Shown here: one piece after another, positions 46,301 to 54,434 of the stretch | Position numbering within the stretch: the stretch's first letter is position 1 | Layout of the letters: the number at the start of each line of letters is the position of its first letter | Source: Flavobacterium endoglycinae | GTDB lineage: Bacteria > Bacteroidota > Bacteroidia > Flavobacteriales > Flavobacteriaceae | DNA: 64,000 nucleotides | Assembly: GCF_017352115.1 (NCBI RefSeq) | Contig: NZ_CP071448.1 | Span: forward strand, 124,001-188,000 | Direction: 5' to 3' | Translations under genes and position numbers: made by a program | Notes under the pieces: generated by a model | The model's database searches: none | What the model saw: the letters and a program-made list of their open reading frames with translations, nothing else | What the model was told of the DNA's origin: nothing

Positions 46301-47029
46301 TGGAATGAATTAATCTGGGAAGTCGTAACTAAAAAAGGAATTTCTAAAAAGAGTTTCCTTATGGATATCGAAAAACACATTTATCAATTTCCGCTGTCGC
46401 TTCAGTTGAGTTTCAGGGAAATTACACAGGTAGAAAAACAAACTATTAAAACAAAAAAGAATATTGAGATGCTTTCAGAATTTGAAAAACAAAAACCCGT
46501 TAAATCCACAAAAACTACTGTAAAAGAAAGTATTCCCGTTCGAAATGCTGGAATCGTGCTTTTGAACAGTTATGTCCATATGCTTTTTGAAAGGTTAAAT
46601 CTGGTTCACAATAACGAATTTACCAGTATTGAAAATCAGATAAGCGCAGCACAGTATTTACAATATGTGGTAACCGGACTTACCGTAACCGAAGAGAATT
46701 TTTTACCGCTGAACAAAGTCATGTGCGGACTTCCGCTTAACCAGCCAATACCCGATGAAATCGAAATTCCGGAACAAAACAAAACCTTAATTACCGGTTT
46801 AATCACTGCCGCAATTTCGTATTGGGATGCGATTGGAGATTGTTCTATTGATGGTTTTAGAGGAAACTGGCTTGTAAGAAACGGTCTTTTAACCGAGCAT
46901 GAAGAACGCTGGGAACTTGTCGTAGAAAAAAGAGCTTACGACATATTGATTTCCAGATCGCCTTTTGCTTTCTCAATTATTAAATATCCCTGGATGGCAA
47001 AACCGCTTCATGTAGTCTGGCCTTACTAA
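43319..47029 (+). CDS. eCIS tape-measure protein (CIS_TMP family)
   Basis: The 1236-residue helical protein begins MEEINRHIVSSLKWNTTFDQREEGFKLQERLSHWSK and ends with the family's conserved region (about 1055-1236: NAGIVLLNSYVHMLFERLNLV, LPLNQPIPDEIEI, SYWDAIGDCSIDGFRGNWLVRNGLL, YPWMAKPLHVVWPY). These N- and C-termini are characteristic of contractile-injection tape-measure proteins, which set tube length; the variable middle should correlate with particle length. Confidence 0.87.
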   Translation: MEEINRHIVSSLKWNTTFDQREEGFKLQERLSHWSKISLPGEAASVFNELCPPEQSWRIESLEIDLGICDYSDLEFDLSTKIRTLLKEKIEELIIYQNHQKQNLISVYNKEKSILENLTVFLIEGFLPWSYQNKEGSVNQIMAELLQNNLAEIIAIIKKEGIKHEQVRKRISWQFDEKNVNKIITALEPNNSDTIIEFSSIITTLQVKETIIQTSTASFRKNLYFFILNFLLLERGTLFNKVAFMKSSILQMANHYNIAYAELIVLIENTVVKISDNTTRNNDFIYTLKMLTQEYEAQKMHHAVPQVQTNYWHLLEKLLIHKSERKLRNQKNDLNELIAVLNSENPSKFKTLLSRVLQNETAVFALIEDLDENAIKILFSKLDSDSSSLNLDSVLYLNALSSVLKLKNNPKFLWQTSIAFLIKNKNAAHTTFLLHCITELSKANHKEPVQLLGSFTSAVVPVTAKNSNSAILYTRLNSMYCHEIDKKNSNYPAVHFKNLVVKLETEFQKSASKNTVFKDLQKSLIKNIYLHPKTAFEVMLSYENKEFIKKIIPFLLNRELLQLIIKTANYKKTKLIQTVQMVYEILNSKEKYDLPEELLTDDLLLFSIQEMLLHPEHNSSVFLETVILQLSRKTTAVKHIDYFRFITKLLQSKRIKAFGISIKRSFLIQLKNNNSINIIELALLIQNTSQQAQTSLANVLTTHFHDPKFSLVRKQDKKESDAIIEYFLKNGKSLKINWIKEKTIWIAKSKSISNARITVDLSEIFWTVILNYNAYKGNQVLFQKLIEKAFTTYVKNKFGIDSQNIEIKKTNEETTGNYLKENVLDTFNEETANDAFLDENTFENPVKSISSESLFFDQKVSAKEKYDWYVSIICQKEIPLLFHLSENIEISDLLNQIIAADTKIFFQILKKEFVSEAQTDWLSRNIHFNVLCTSVSKLDQSKESYLRILEKFYHTLGRITIKGIHAKDLQSLLLRKVLNAAANDNWRLISIDKIWNELIWEVVTKKGISKKSFLMDIEKHIYQFPLSLQLSFREITQVEKQTIKTKKNIEMLSEFEKQKPVKSTKTTVKESIPVRNAGIVLLNSYVHMLFERLNLVHNNEFTSIENQISAAQYLQYVVTGLTVTEENFLPLNKVMCGLPLNQPIPDEIEIPEQNKTLITGLITAAISYWDAIGDCSIDGFRGNWLVRNGLLTEHEERWELVVEKRAYDILISRSPFAFSIIKYPWMAKPLHVVWPY

Positions 47030-47082
47030 ATCTAAAAATAAGATCCTATAAAATAAGTAATTAATCAATAAAAAGAACCATT

Positions 47083-48987
47083 ATGAACACCTACAATGAA
47101 AATTTACATTCTAGTGTTTTAACTTCATTAGAAAGTCAGCAATTGGGTAAAAAACAACTCGATTCGCAGTTAAATGCCTCTATGTTTACGCTGTATTACG
47201 CAGAGGGCGCCGAGATTGTAGCCAATGAAAAACTGGACGCTACAACTAAAATGTACGAAGACAAACAGCACATTAACAGTGTGGCTGTCAAAAACAAAAA
47301 CATGTCTGATAACCTTTTACTGTCTGCCAACCAGCAAAAAACGTATACCTCTCAATCTGTAAACAACGTAGCGGTTGCTGCAGCAAACATACAAGTGGCG
47401 ACCAATGCGATTGTACGTTTGGCAAGCGATGTAGGAAGCATTTTTAGTATTATAAACGCTGCCGATTACGGATCTCAGATTTACCGTCAGAGTGAAGAAG
47501 TGTATAGTTTAATGAACAAAACAGCGTACAATGCCGAGTTAACTTCGCAGCAAGCTATGGAAGCATCAGCCTCTATTGCAGAAGTAACTTCGGGAGTTGT
47601 AGCCGATGAAGCAAAAGTAACCAGCGATTCTGTAAACAGTCTGCTTCAGGTTACCACAGCAGATTTGACTGCGATTACGGCGATTTTAACAGCCGATAAT
47701 GATACGAAGTCGCAGGCAAGCATGACTACTCGAAGTGCCGAAGGTGCTATTAAATGCAGTAAAGTGGAATACGAAGCGGCGAAAAAAGCGTATGATATCA
47801 ATAACAAAAATTTCAACCAAAATTTAGTGGTTACGGTACCCGTTCCATTTGATTCTGTTAAAAAAACGTTTACCGTTTCATTCGATTCTTTTAAAAGTCC
47901 TTTTTCATTTAGAGATGCGGCAAATCAGGTTATAAAAGATCCGGTAAGAAGCTATAATATCATTATCGTAAAAGAAAGTAAAAAATCCTTCTTTACGATT
48001 TCTACTGCCGAAGATTTACTGCGCAATTCTTCACAGTATTTTAGAGTTCCTACGCCATCAAATCCTGATCAGGAATTAAAAGCTGTGATTGCCATGGAGA
48101 ATTTGTTAGACTCAGACAATCAAGCTATTGTACTAGGAGAAAAATATGTTGCTTTTTTACTAATCCAATTTACAGAAGATTACAAAAAAGAAATCAACAC
48201 ATTTGACGATTATCTTTCTGTGGCATCTGAATCTTTCAAATTAACGCATACGTTACACAAAGCTGACAAACCTGTACGTTCAAAAATATACGATTACGAG
48301 TTCAAGGTTAAAAAAGATGCTTTAGTAAGCGATAAAAATATTGATTACAGATTCATTCTTCTGCCTTATCCAGATGATTTGTTGACGAATGAAGATTTAA
48401 CTACGCTGGAAGATAAAACCGAAATTTTACAGCTAAATGAAACTATCGAATTATTTGATAATGAAATTAATAAGCTGAGTCAGGAAGTAGATAATTTGAA
48501 TGCCAACATTAAGCATTTAACAGCTGAACTGGCTAAGGATCCAAAAAATGCAGCTGCAAAACAAAACCTTTCGAATTTTAAAAATTCATTGGCAGAAGCA
48601 AATACAAGACTTAGTACTGCCAAAAATCAGCAGAAATCTAAAAAAGAAGAATTAGCAGAAGTAGAGAAAAATTATCCAAAACCAATTCAAAACAGCGGTG
48701 CTTTCTTCTTCAACCTAACTCTTGCCGAGAATGTTCCAGCGGGAAGTTACATCTCTGCCGTTCCCGCTAAAGGTGAAAAAGCAGAGAATGCTTCATTCGA
48801 CACCTATGATGTAAATATTGATGGTACAACAACGGATAATTTTGGAAATCCATTAGTGGATCAAAAACAATATATTCCTGTAGTTCTTTCCTATTTCAAT
48901 GGCAATAAAATTAACAGTGCCCAATATTCCAACAATCTTTCTGACTGGGAAAACACAGATCTTATCACTTACAATTTAAAATCATAA
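47083..48987 (+). CDS. eCIS-associated coiled-coil/beta protein, unknown (634 aa)
   Basis: I do not recognise a family. The first 240 residues are Ala/Ser/Asn-rich and helical (NNVAVAAANIQVATNAIVRLASDVGSIFSI). A beta-rich segment follows (about 245-425). A long heptad-type coiled coil lies at about 425-525 (LNETIELFDNEINKLSQEVDNLNANIKHLTAELAK). The end is a beta domain (about 535-634). No signal peptide or membrane span. Its N-terminal part resembles the next protein in composition. Position after the tape measure, where PVC encodes its fibre, suggests a fibre or particle-associated structural protein. Confidence 0.65.
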   Translation: MNTYNENLHSSVLTSLESQQLGKKQLDSQLNASMFTLYYAEGAEIVANEKLDATTKMYEDKQHINSVAVKNKNMSDNLLLSANQQKTYTSQSVNNVAVAAANIQVATNAIVRLASDVGSIFSIINAADYGSQIYRQSEEVYSLMNKTAYNAELTSQQAMEASASIAEVTSGVVADEAKVTSDSVNSLLQVTTADLTAITAILTADNDTKSQASMTTRSAEGAIKCSKVEYEAAKKAYDINNKNFNQNLVVTVPVPFDSVKKTFTVSFDSFKSPFSFRDAANQVIKDPVRSYNIIIVKESKKSFFTISTAEDLLRNSSQYFRVPTPSNPDQELKAVIAMENLLDSDNQAIVLGEKYVAFLLIQFTEDYKKEINTFDDYLSVASESFKLTHTLHKADKPVRSKIYDYEFKVKKDALVSDKNIDYRFILLPYPDDLLTNEDLTTLEDKTEILQLNETIELFDNEINKLSQEVDNLNANIKHLTAELAKDPKNAAAKQNLSNFKNSLAEANTRLSTAKNQQKSKKEELAEVEKNYPKPIQNSGAFFFNLTLAENVPAGSYISAVPAKGEKAENASFDTYDVNIDGTTTDNFGNPLVDQKQYIPVVLSYFNGNKINSAQYSNNLSDWENTDLITYNLKS

Positions 48988-49007
48988 ATAATTAATATTC
49001 TAAAAAT

Positions 49008-49841
49008 ATGGAAGCTTTATTATTAACTCCGATTTCAACAAAATATGGAATTACCGAAAAGAAAAAATCTGAAATAGATGCCTTAACAAATCAAGTTATA
49101 GATACAACCGCAGAAGTACAGCAGCAGCAAGCCATTGTAACATCGCTTGTAGAAAAATCACAAAGATACCAAGGATATTTACTTACTGCAGAAAACAACC
49201 GTACACATGCTTTGAGCAATAAGGCATTGGTCGATCAGGTTGTTCAAAACGCTTACAATCTGGCTTATAACTCAGACATCACGTTTAACAAAATGATTTT
49301 GTCATCAGCAAGTACTTCGATTGTTTCTAGCAGTATCAGTCAGCTTATTAACCAATTAATTTTTTCTGTAGAATTGGTAAATAAACTGGCCAATCTGGTA
49401 GTTCGCAAAAAAGCATTAAATCCCTTGATTTCTGATGATCTGATTGCTAGACTGGCTTCAGCGGGAACAGATGCTAATAATGCCGTTGCGCTTACACTGA
49501 TTGCTTTAAAATCGACAGTTGCGGCTGAAGCTTCTGTTTTAGAGGCTGAAGCAGTAATAACACTTGAAAACAAACAAGCTGCAAAACTGTATGAAACCCT
49601 TACAGGCGAAAATCATGATTTAGCAATTTCTACAAAACCTGTTTCTGGAAATTCACTACAAGCCCTTCTTTACAGAGCCTACGACAATGCTAAAGAAGCG
49701 TATGAAAATGCCAAAATAGCAAATGACCAGACGAACAAACAGCTGAATATTGCCAACACTAATTTGAATAAAGCACAAATTAAATTACAGTCTTTACAAG
49801 CAGCCCTAGCAGCAGCAAACGCAGCGGCTTTGGCATCTTAA
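49008..49841 (+). CDS. eCIS-associated helical protein, unknown (277 aa)
   Basis: This is an almost entirely helical Ala/Asn/Leu-rich protein. The first 60 residues form a coiled coil (KKSEIDALTNQVIDTTAEVQQQQAIVTSLVEK), the middle is Ser-rich (ASTSIVSSSISQLINQL) and the last 60 a second coiled coil ending AALAAANAAALAS. The general plan matches the N-terminal half of the preceding protein, so the pair may be paralogous or form a complex. Role unknown. Confidence 0.65.
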   Translation: MEALLLTPISTKYGITEKKKSEIDALTNQVIDTTAEVQQQQAIVTSLVEKSQRYQGYLLTAENNRTHALSNKALVDQVVQNAYNLAYNSDITFNKMILSSASTSIVSSSISQLINQLIFSVELVNKLANLVVRKKALNPLISDDLIARLASAGTDANNAVALTLIALKSTVAAEASVLEAEAVITLENKQAAKLYETLTGENHDLAISTKPVSGNSLQALLYRAYDNAKEAYENAKIANDQTNKQLNIANTNLNKAQIKLQSLQAALAAANAAALAS

Positions 49842-49853
49842 TTAACTCAAAAT

Positions 49854-49883
49854 GTCCATTGTACAGTCCTCTGTACAGTGGAC
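49854..49883 (+). terminator. 13-bp stem-loop inside the eCIS operon
   Basis: GTCCATTGTACAG (49854-49866) pairs with CTGTACAGTGGAC (49871-49883) with a 4-base loop; the single mismatch is a G-U wobble in RNA. It lies 12 bases after a stop and 23 before the next ATG. No strong T run follows, so attenuation or mRNA processing fits better than full termination. Confidence 0.65.
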
Positions 49884-49906
49884 TTAAACTCACTAATTTT
49901 AAGTTT

Positions 49907-50830
49907 ATGGATCGTATTTATAAAAATTTCTACAGACAATTTTACTTAAAAACAGGAGGATTTATACCCACAAAACCCCTAAATCAAAACCTGTTTCCGG
50001 GAGATTATTTTCAGATCAAAAACGGAGAAATCGTTTTACTGGGAAACTTATATCGCAATTCGATTGTAAACTCTCAGGATGTTGATTTAAGCGGTACGAT
50101 ACCACAGAATAGCGCTAATTGGAGTTTTAGCGATGGTATTTCAAAGCCGTATTCGGGAAGAGGACATGGCCAGGCTCCTATTGACGGGCAGTTTGAATTC
50201 AGCCGTCAGATATTGGCTTTTGCAAATCCGGGCAGTTTTATTTTTAAAGCAGAACAGCCCGAATCTGTAAAAATTAATAACTGGAACGAAATTCAGCAAT
50301 CCCTGATTATAAAGCTTACACAGTCTATTTATTCGTTTAGGGAATTGTATGTCGTGACCGAAAGTGCCACAGCCGCCAGCACTACACTTGCTATTGCAGG
50401 AGAATCTTCTGCCGAACTCGAACTCGCAAGCGATACCGAAAATTTTGGTCTGGCTGATCTTTTCGGACATTCAAATACCAAAACGATACAATCCAAGGAC
50501 ATCGATTATTATCATCACGAAACCAAACGAAAACCGGCTTATTTTAAAGCTAAAAAACTGATTGTTCAAGAGGAAAAAATTTCCTATTTCATTAGTGATT
50601 TTATCAGCAGAAACAATCATTCTTTTGAATGGACAAATGAACTTTTCAATTCCCATTTTGATAATACGGTCGAATTTAATTCAGAAAGAATACTGCAAAA
50701 CGCACAAGATCATCTTCTGGATATGATGCAGTCGAATGAACTAAATCCAAATACGGCACTACTCTATTTTAAATGGGCAAATGCAAGTCTGGATGACATT
50801 GAGAAATTATTTGAAGGGTATGGAAACTAA
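49907..50830 (+). CDS. eCIS protein of unknown function before the ATPase (307 aa)
   Basis: The ATG at 49907 is preferred: an in-frame TTG at 49859 lies inside a strong hairpin. The protein has no signal or membrane span. Its N-terminal half is beta-rich with several glycines (IKNGEIVLLGNLYRN...PYSGRGHGQAPIDGQFEFS), the middle has an acidic Ser/Ala/Glu segment, and the C-terminus is helical (NSERILQNAQDHLLDMMQSNELNPNTALLYFKWANASLDDIEKLFEG). It overlaps the ATPase gene by 11 bases, implying coupled translation and a shared role. No family recognised. Confidence 0.65.
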   Translation: MDRIYKNFYRQFYLKTGGFIPTKPLNQNLFPGDYFQIKNGEIVLLGNLYRNSIVNSQDVDLSGTIPQNSANWSFSDGISKPYSGRGHGQAPIDGQFEFSRQILAFANPGSFIFKAEQPESVKINNWNEIQQSLIIKLTQSIYSFRELYVVTESATAASTTLAIAGESSAELELASDTENFGLADLFGHSNTKTIQSKDIDYYHHETKRKPAYFKAKKLIVQEEKISYFISDFISRNNHSFEWTNELFNSHFDNTVEFNSERILQNAQDHLLDMMQSNELNPNTALLYFKWANASLDDIEKLFEGYGN

Positions 50831-52184
50831 TCAAAATGTAGCTTCGCTGTATGCCGAAATGGATTGGCTGCAAAAGGTTATCGATCAGGTAATCTGCAGT
50901 TATCTGCTTCAGGAAGGTCATGAAAACCGATGGCAGGATATTCCCATGCCTGATGGGTTTGATGAAGAAAACAGCGCTTACCACCAAAAATTAAACGAAT
51001 GGAATCTTAATCTGTACGAGCGCCTTTGTCTGGCCCTTGTTCTGGCTCCTCAAATACGACCTGAAATATTGGATATTTTCTTCAGTAAAAATGCCATGTA
51101 TGATCGTGGGTTTACGGAGTTTGGAGGTGTTGTCAGCAAAAATCACAGCGGTTTTTTACCCACGGGACAAACTTTTGCTTTTTTAGCAACAGCTGTCGAT
51201 CCTGAACTACGTGTTGAAATGCTGCAAGTGCTTCATGCATCAAATATTCTAATAAAAGAGCAAGTTATATTTCTTGAAGCTTTGGAAGCAAATGTTCCGC
51301 TCTTAAATCAGCTGATTTCAGTAAACGAGCGCTGGCTTCAGTTTTTCCTAACTGGAACATTACCACGTTTGGAACACAGTGTTTCATTTCCTGCCCAACA
51401 GATTTCCACCAAACTCAATTGGTCTGATTTGGTATTGGAAGATCATATCATGCAGCAAGTTCTCGAAATCGAAGCTTGGCTGAAATACGGTTCTGTTTTA
51501 ATGAACGAATGGGGACTTGACAACAAGATAAAACCAGGTTACAGAACACTGTTTTATGGACCGCCCGGAACTGGAAAAACGCTGACTGCAACCTTATTAG
51601 GCAAAAGCAGTGATCGCGAAGTGTACAGAGTAGATCTTTCGATGATTGTCTCTAAATATATTGGTGAAACCGAAAAAAATCTTTCGAAAATATTTGATAC
51701 GGCTCAGCATAAAGATTGGATTTTGTTTTTTGATGAAGCGGATTCTCTTTTTGGAAAAAGAACACAAACCTCATCTTCAAACGACAGACACGCCAATCAG
51801 CAGACGGGTTATTTGTTACAGCGGATTGAAGATTTTCCGGGAGTTGTTATTCTGGCTTCCAATTTAAAAGAAAATATGGACGAAGCTTTTTCGAGAAGGT
51901 TTCAATCTATGATACATTTTACGATGCCTGCAGCCGATGAAAGATTGCTTTTATGGGAAAATGCATTTTCAGGCAAATGCCAGCTTGATCCTGCTATTGA
52001 TCTGGAAAATATAGCCGAAAAATATGAGCTTGCCGGAGGTGCCATTATTAATGTACTTCGATACTGCGCTTTGAAATCCATTCAAAAAAATGAAACAATT
52101 GTAACCCTTCCCGTTTTAATTGAAGGCATCAGGCGTGAATTTAAGAAAGAAAACCGAACTATAAGTGTCACTCAAATGAACTGA
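50820..52184 (+). CDS. eCIS AAA+ ATPase (Pvc15/Afp15-like)
   Basis: From the ATG at 50820 the protein is 454 residues. An N-terminal helical domain (about 1-235) precedes one AAA+ module: Walker A GPPGTGKT (247-254), Walker B ILFFDEAD (301-308), sensor NLKE near 348 and arginine finger SRR near 358-360. Pvc15-type ATPases help load or fold cargo or recycle particle parts inside the cell. The longer frame from 50781 would overlap the upstream gene by 50 bases and is less likely. Confidence 0.93.
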   Translation: METNQNVASLYAEMDWLQKVIDQVICSYLLQEGHENRWQDIPMPDGFDEENSAYHQKLNEWNLNLYERLCLALVLAPQIRPEILDIFFSKNAMYDRGFTEFGGVVSKNHSGFLPTGQTFAFLATAVDPELRVEMLQVLHASNILIKEQVIFLEALEANVPLLNQLISVNERWLQFFLTGTLPRLEHSVSFPAQQISTKLNWSDLVLEDHIMQQVLEIEAWLKYGSVLMNEWGLDNKIKPGYRTLFYGPPGTGKTLTATLLGKSSDREVYRVDLSMIVSKYIGETEKNLSKIFDTAQHKDWILFFDEADSLFGKRTQTSSSNDRHANQQTGYLLQRIEDFPGVVILASNLKENMDEAFSRRFQSMIHFTMPAADERLLLWENAFSGKCQLDPAIDLENIAEKYELAGGAIINVLRYCALKSIQKNETIVTLPVLIEGIRREFKKENRTISVTQMN

Positions 52185-52185
52185 T

Positions 52186-52743
52186 ATGAGAAAAACGGAT
52201 GATAAACCTGCATCAATGGTTTCTAAAAGGCATTTTTATTCGCATGAAATAGAACTGAAACTAGGGAACTGGAAGAAACATTTTGATTTTAATTACAGAA
52301 GCACTGTAATCGTAATGGCCTTAAATCATTTCATAAAAGAGCATGAATTAGTCGTAAACGGATATTTAATTACCACCAAAAGTCTTTTTCTAATTGTAAA
52401 AACAGAAAAAAAATCAATTGACGAATTGGTCGAAAAAATCGAGCTTCATATCGCTTTTCTGTTAAAAAAATACGACAATAAGTTTACCAATTCAATTTCT
52501 AAAGATGATTTTTTAATCGAAATGGAAAACATATTGTACACAGTTCACCAGCCGCTTTTCAAATTAAAAATGATAAAGAGTCATTATTTAATAAAACTTA
52601 TTACTGGACAAAAAATCGATATTCCGTATTACGATCCAGAACTTGAATATTTAAAACTGCTTATTAAAAACCATCCTTTTTGTTCTTCAATTGATTATTC
52701 GGGTGCTTTGGGGCCTGTTGAAGTTACCTTACTTGATGATTAG
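52186..52743 (+). CDS. Unknown eCIS protein, weakly similar to Y1-transposase fold
   Basis: The 185-residue protein starts one base after the ATPase stop. The N-terminal 100 residues (NYRSTVIVMALNHFIKEHELVVNGYLITTKSLFLIVKTEKKSIDELVEKI) loosely recall REP-associated tyrosine transposases in the order helix, YxI strand, LIV strand, but the catalytic His-x-His is replaced (SLF) and no catalytic Tyr is obvious. If the similarity is real it would be a non-catalytic nucleic-acid-binding relic. It could be a cargo chaperone or adaptor: it lies between the ATPase and the cargo genes. Confidence 0.5.
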   Translation: MRKTDDKPASMVSKRHFYSHEIELKLGNWKKHFDFNYRSTVIVMALNHFIKEHELVVNGYLITTKSLFLIVKTEKKSIDELVEKIELHIAFLLKKYDNKFTNSISKDDFLIEMENILYTVHQPLFKLKMIKSHYLIKLITGQKIDIPYYDPELEYLKLLIKNHPFCSSIDYSGALGPVEVTLLDD

Positions 52744-52778
52744 ATTGAAATAATTTACTAACTATTAAAAGAGAAAAA

Positions 52779-53057
52779 ATGGAACCGTACCAAAAAAAGA
52801 CCGCATTGAGCAATTCTGAAGTTACAGCAGCAAACGCTTCGAACACCAATTCCGCTTCAGTACAATTGAAAGATAACAGACCCGAATCTGTAGCCCAATT
52901 TACAAAGGTGCATCACAATCCTACCAAAAAGAAATATATTCCTAAAGCACTTGGAAAGAAACAAGTTGCAGATTCGGCCGCCGCTCTTGCTATAAAAAAA
53001 GCAAGTCCAGTTCCAATTAGTAATAAAGAAGCAAGAAGACAAGCTCAGGGAAAATAA
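52779..53057 (+). CDS. 92-residue orphan-leader protein of the eCIS cargo module
   Basis: The N-terminal 40 residues (VTAANASNTNSASVQLKDNRPESVAQF) align with the N-terminus of the following DUF4157 protein (ITAANTDSGVSAVQLKDNRMQSEVQQ) and share DNRP with the third. DUF4157 itself is absent. The rest is Lys/Arg/Ala-rich (KALGKKQVADSAAALAIKKASPVPISNKEARRQ), basic enough to bind nucleic acid or membrane. It may be a small effector, a loading adaptor, or a truncated cargo gene. No database family recognised. Confidence 0.65.
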   Translation: MEPYQKKTALSNSEVTAANASNTNSASVQLKDNRPESVAQFTKVHHNPTKKKYIPKALGKKQVADSAAALAIKKASPVPISNKEARRQAQGK

Positions 53058-53073
53058 CTTAAAGTATACTAAA

Positions 53074-54405
53074 ATGGCACTACAGCACCAAAAATCATCC
53101 GAACAAAAATCATCTATAACTGCTGCTAATACAGACAGCGGTGTGTCGGCTGTACAATTAAAAGATAACCGGATGCAGTCTGAAGTGCAGCAAAAATTAA
53201 GTAATACATCTTCTGAACCTATTCAGAAAAAAGAGAACAAAACGGGTCTTCCGGATCATTTAAAATCAGGAATGGAAAACCTCAGCAATCAAAGTTTAGA
53301 TCATGTAAAAGTGCATTACAATTCTTCTAAACCTGCAAAGGTACAAGCTTTGGCATATGCACAAGGCTCAAACATTCACATTGGGCCAGGACAAGAAAAG
53401 CATCTTCCGCATGAATTAGGTCATGTTGTACAGCAAATGGAAGGTCGGGTAAAACCAAACACAAAAGTTGACGGTATGCCGGTAAACAACGATGCGGGAC
53501 TTGAACAGGAAGCTACCAATATGGGGAATCGGGCTATTCAGCGTGCAGCTTCTCATTCCCAAAAAAATGTAAATCCTGTTCAGGCAAAAAAATCAAATCC
53601 AGACTATACAGCACAATTTCAAAGCATGGATCATCTCGGGATTCCGGGTGTTAACTATGCGGTAATGAACCAAAAGAATTACAACCAGTGGCAGCATACT
53701 ATTCAGGCAAAATCGGCTCTAAATGGTGTTCAGCATAATGGCGATCAGGTTGTGGTAACTCAGTTTCAAAATTCAGACGAGGTAAAACAGTTTTTTCTTC
53801 CCAATAAAGTAGTTGGTGGTCTGGTAATTCTTGAAGGAATATTGTCATTGGCTGCTGGAGTCGCGCTTCTTGTAATATCGCACGGAGCGGCATTTGTCCC
53901 GGGTATTGCAGGAATCTCTGTTGGAGTTGCAAAAATTGTCCGTGGTGCCCTTACCATTCATGGAGGTGATAAACCTTCCCCTAAACACAAAGCCGCAATA
54001 GACGCGCTTCGTCTTTTTGAAGCTGCTGTAGCTTTAACCGCAGGTGCTATAGGAATGAATATTCCAGGAATTATATTTGGAGTCGCGAAAACACTGCGCT
54101 CATTGCTTCACATTTTAATGGACTGCATGGATAAAGATAATCCATCTCTTGCTTATAAAGTTTTCAGTGGCATTGCTTCTGCACTCCATTGGATTGAAGT
54201 TGCTGCTGGTTTTGCATCAGGAAGTATTGATGCGCACCATGCTGGAGCAAGTGAAATTGCAACAAAAGCCATTACGGCGACAAATAGCATGAGTGTTTCT
54301 ACCTCTAAAATTGTAAGAGCTTCAAATCAAACTGCTGGTGCGGTAAAAACCGTTAGAAATAAATCTCAACAGGCGCCAGACATACATTCACCATTACTTG
54401 AATAA
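53074..54405 (+). CDS. DUF4157 eCIS cargo with hydrophobic (pore-like) C-terminus
   Basis: The 443-residue protein carries the leader motif QLKDNR (28-33), the DUF4157 domain (about 55-155: TGLPDHLKSGMENLSNQSLDHVKVHYN, AYAQGSNIHIGPGQEKHLPHELGHVVQQ, metallopeptidase-like HELGH at 113-117) and a spacer. From 246 to 385 there are three or four hydrophobic helices (VVGGLVILEGILSLAAGVALLVI; ISVGVAKIVRGALTI; LFEAAVALTAGAIGMNIPGIIFGVAKTL; AYKVFSGIASALHWIEVAAGF). DUF4157 is known to mark eCIS-linked effectors. The hydrophobic part suggests membrane insertion or pore formation in the target; that is inference. HExxH could be structural rather than proteolytic. Confidence 0.8.
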   Translation: MALQHQKSSEQKSSITAANTDSGVSAVQLKDNRMQSEVQQKLSNTSSEPIQKKENKTGLPDHLKSGMENLSNQSLDHVKVHYNSSKPAKVQALAYAQGSNIHIGPGQEKHLPHELGHVVQQMEGRVKPNTKVDGMPVNNDAGLEQEATNMGNRAIQRAASHSQKNVNPVQAKKSNPDYTAQFQSMDHLGIPGVNYAVMNQKNYNQWQHTIQAKSALNGVQHNGDQVVVTQFQNSDEVKQFFLPNKVVGGLVILEGILSLAAGVALLVISHGAAFVPGIAGISVGVAKIVRGALTIHGGDKPSPKHKAAIDALRLFEAAVALTAGAIGMNIPGIIFGVAKTLRSLLHILMDCMDKDNPSLAYKVFSGIASALHWIEVAAGFASGSIDAHHAGASEIATKAITATNSMSVSTSKIVRASNQTAGAVKTVRNKSQQAPDIHSPLLE

Positions 54406-54434
54406 TTTATTGATTTATAATAGCATTAAACAGT

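Noticed and set aside
50781..50819. Longer ATPase start
   Set aside because: It would overlap the upstream gene by 50 bases; the ATG at 50820 gives an 11-base overlap and a sensible N-terminus.
53412..53426. HELGH/HEAWH as proof of protease activity
   Set aside because: DUF4157 domains carry this signature generally; the sequence does not show that they cleave, so only a DUF4157 call is made.
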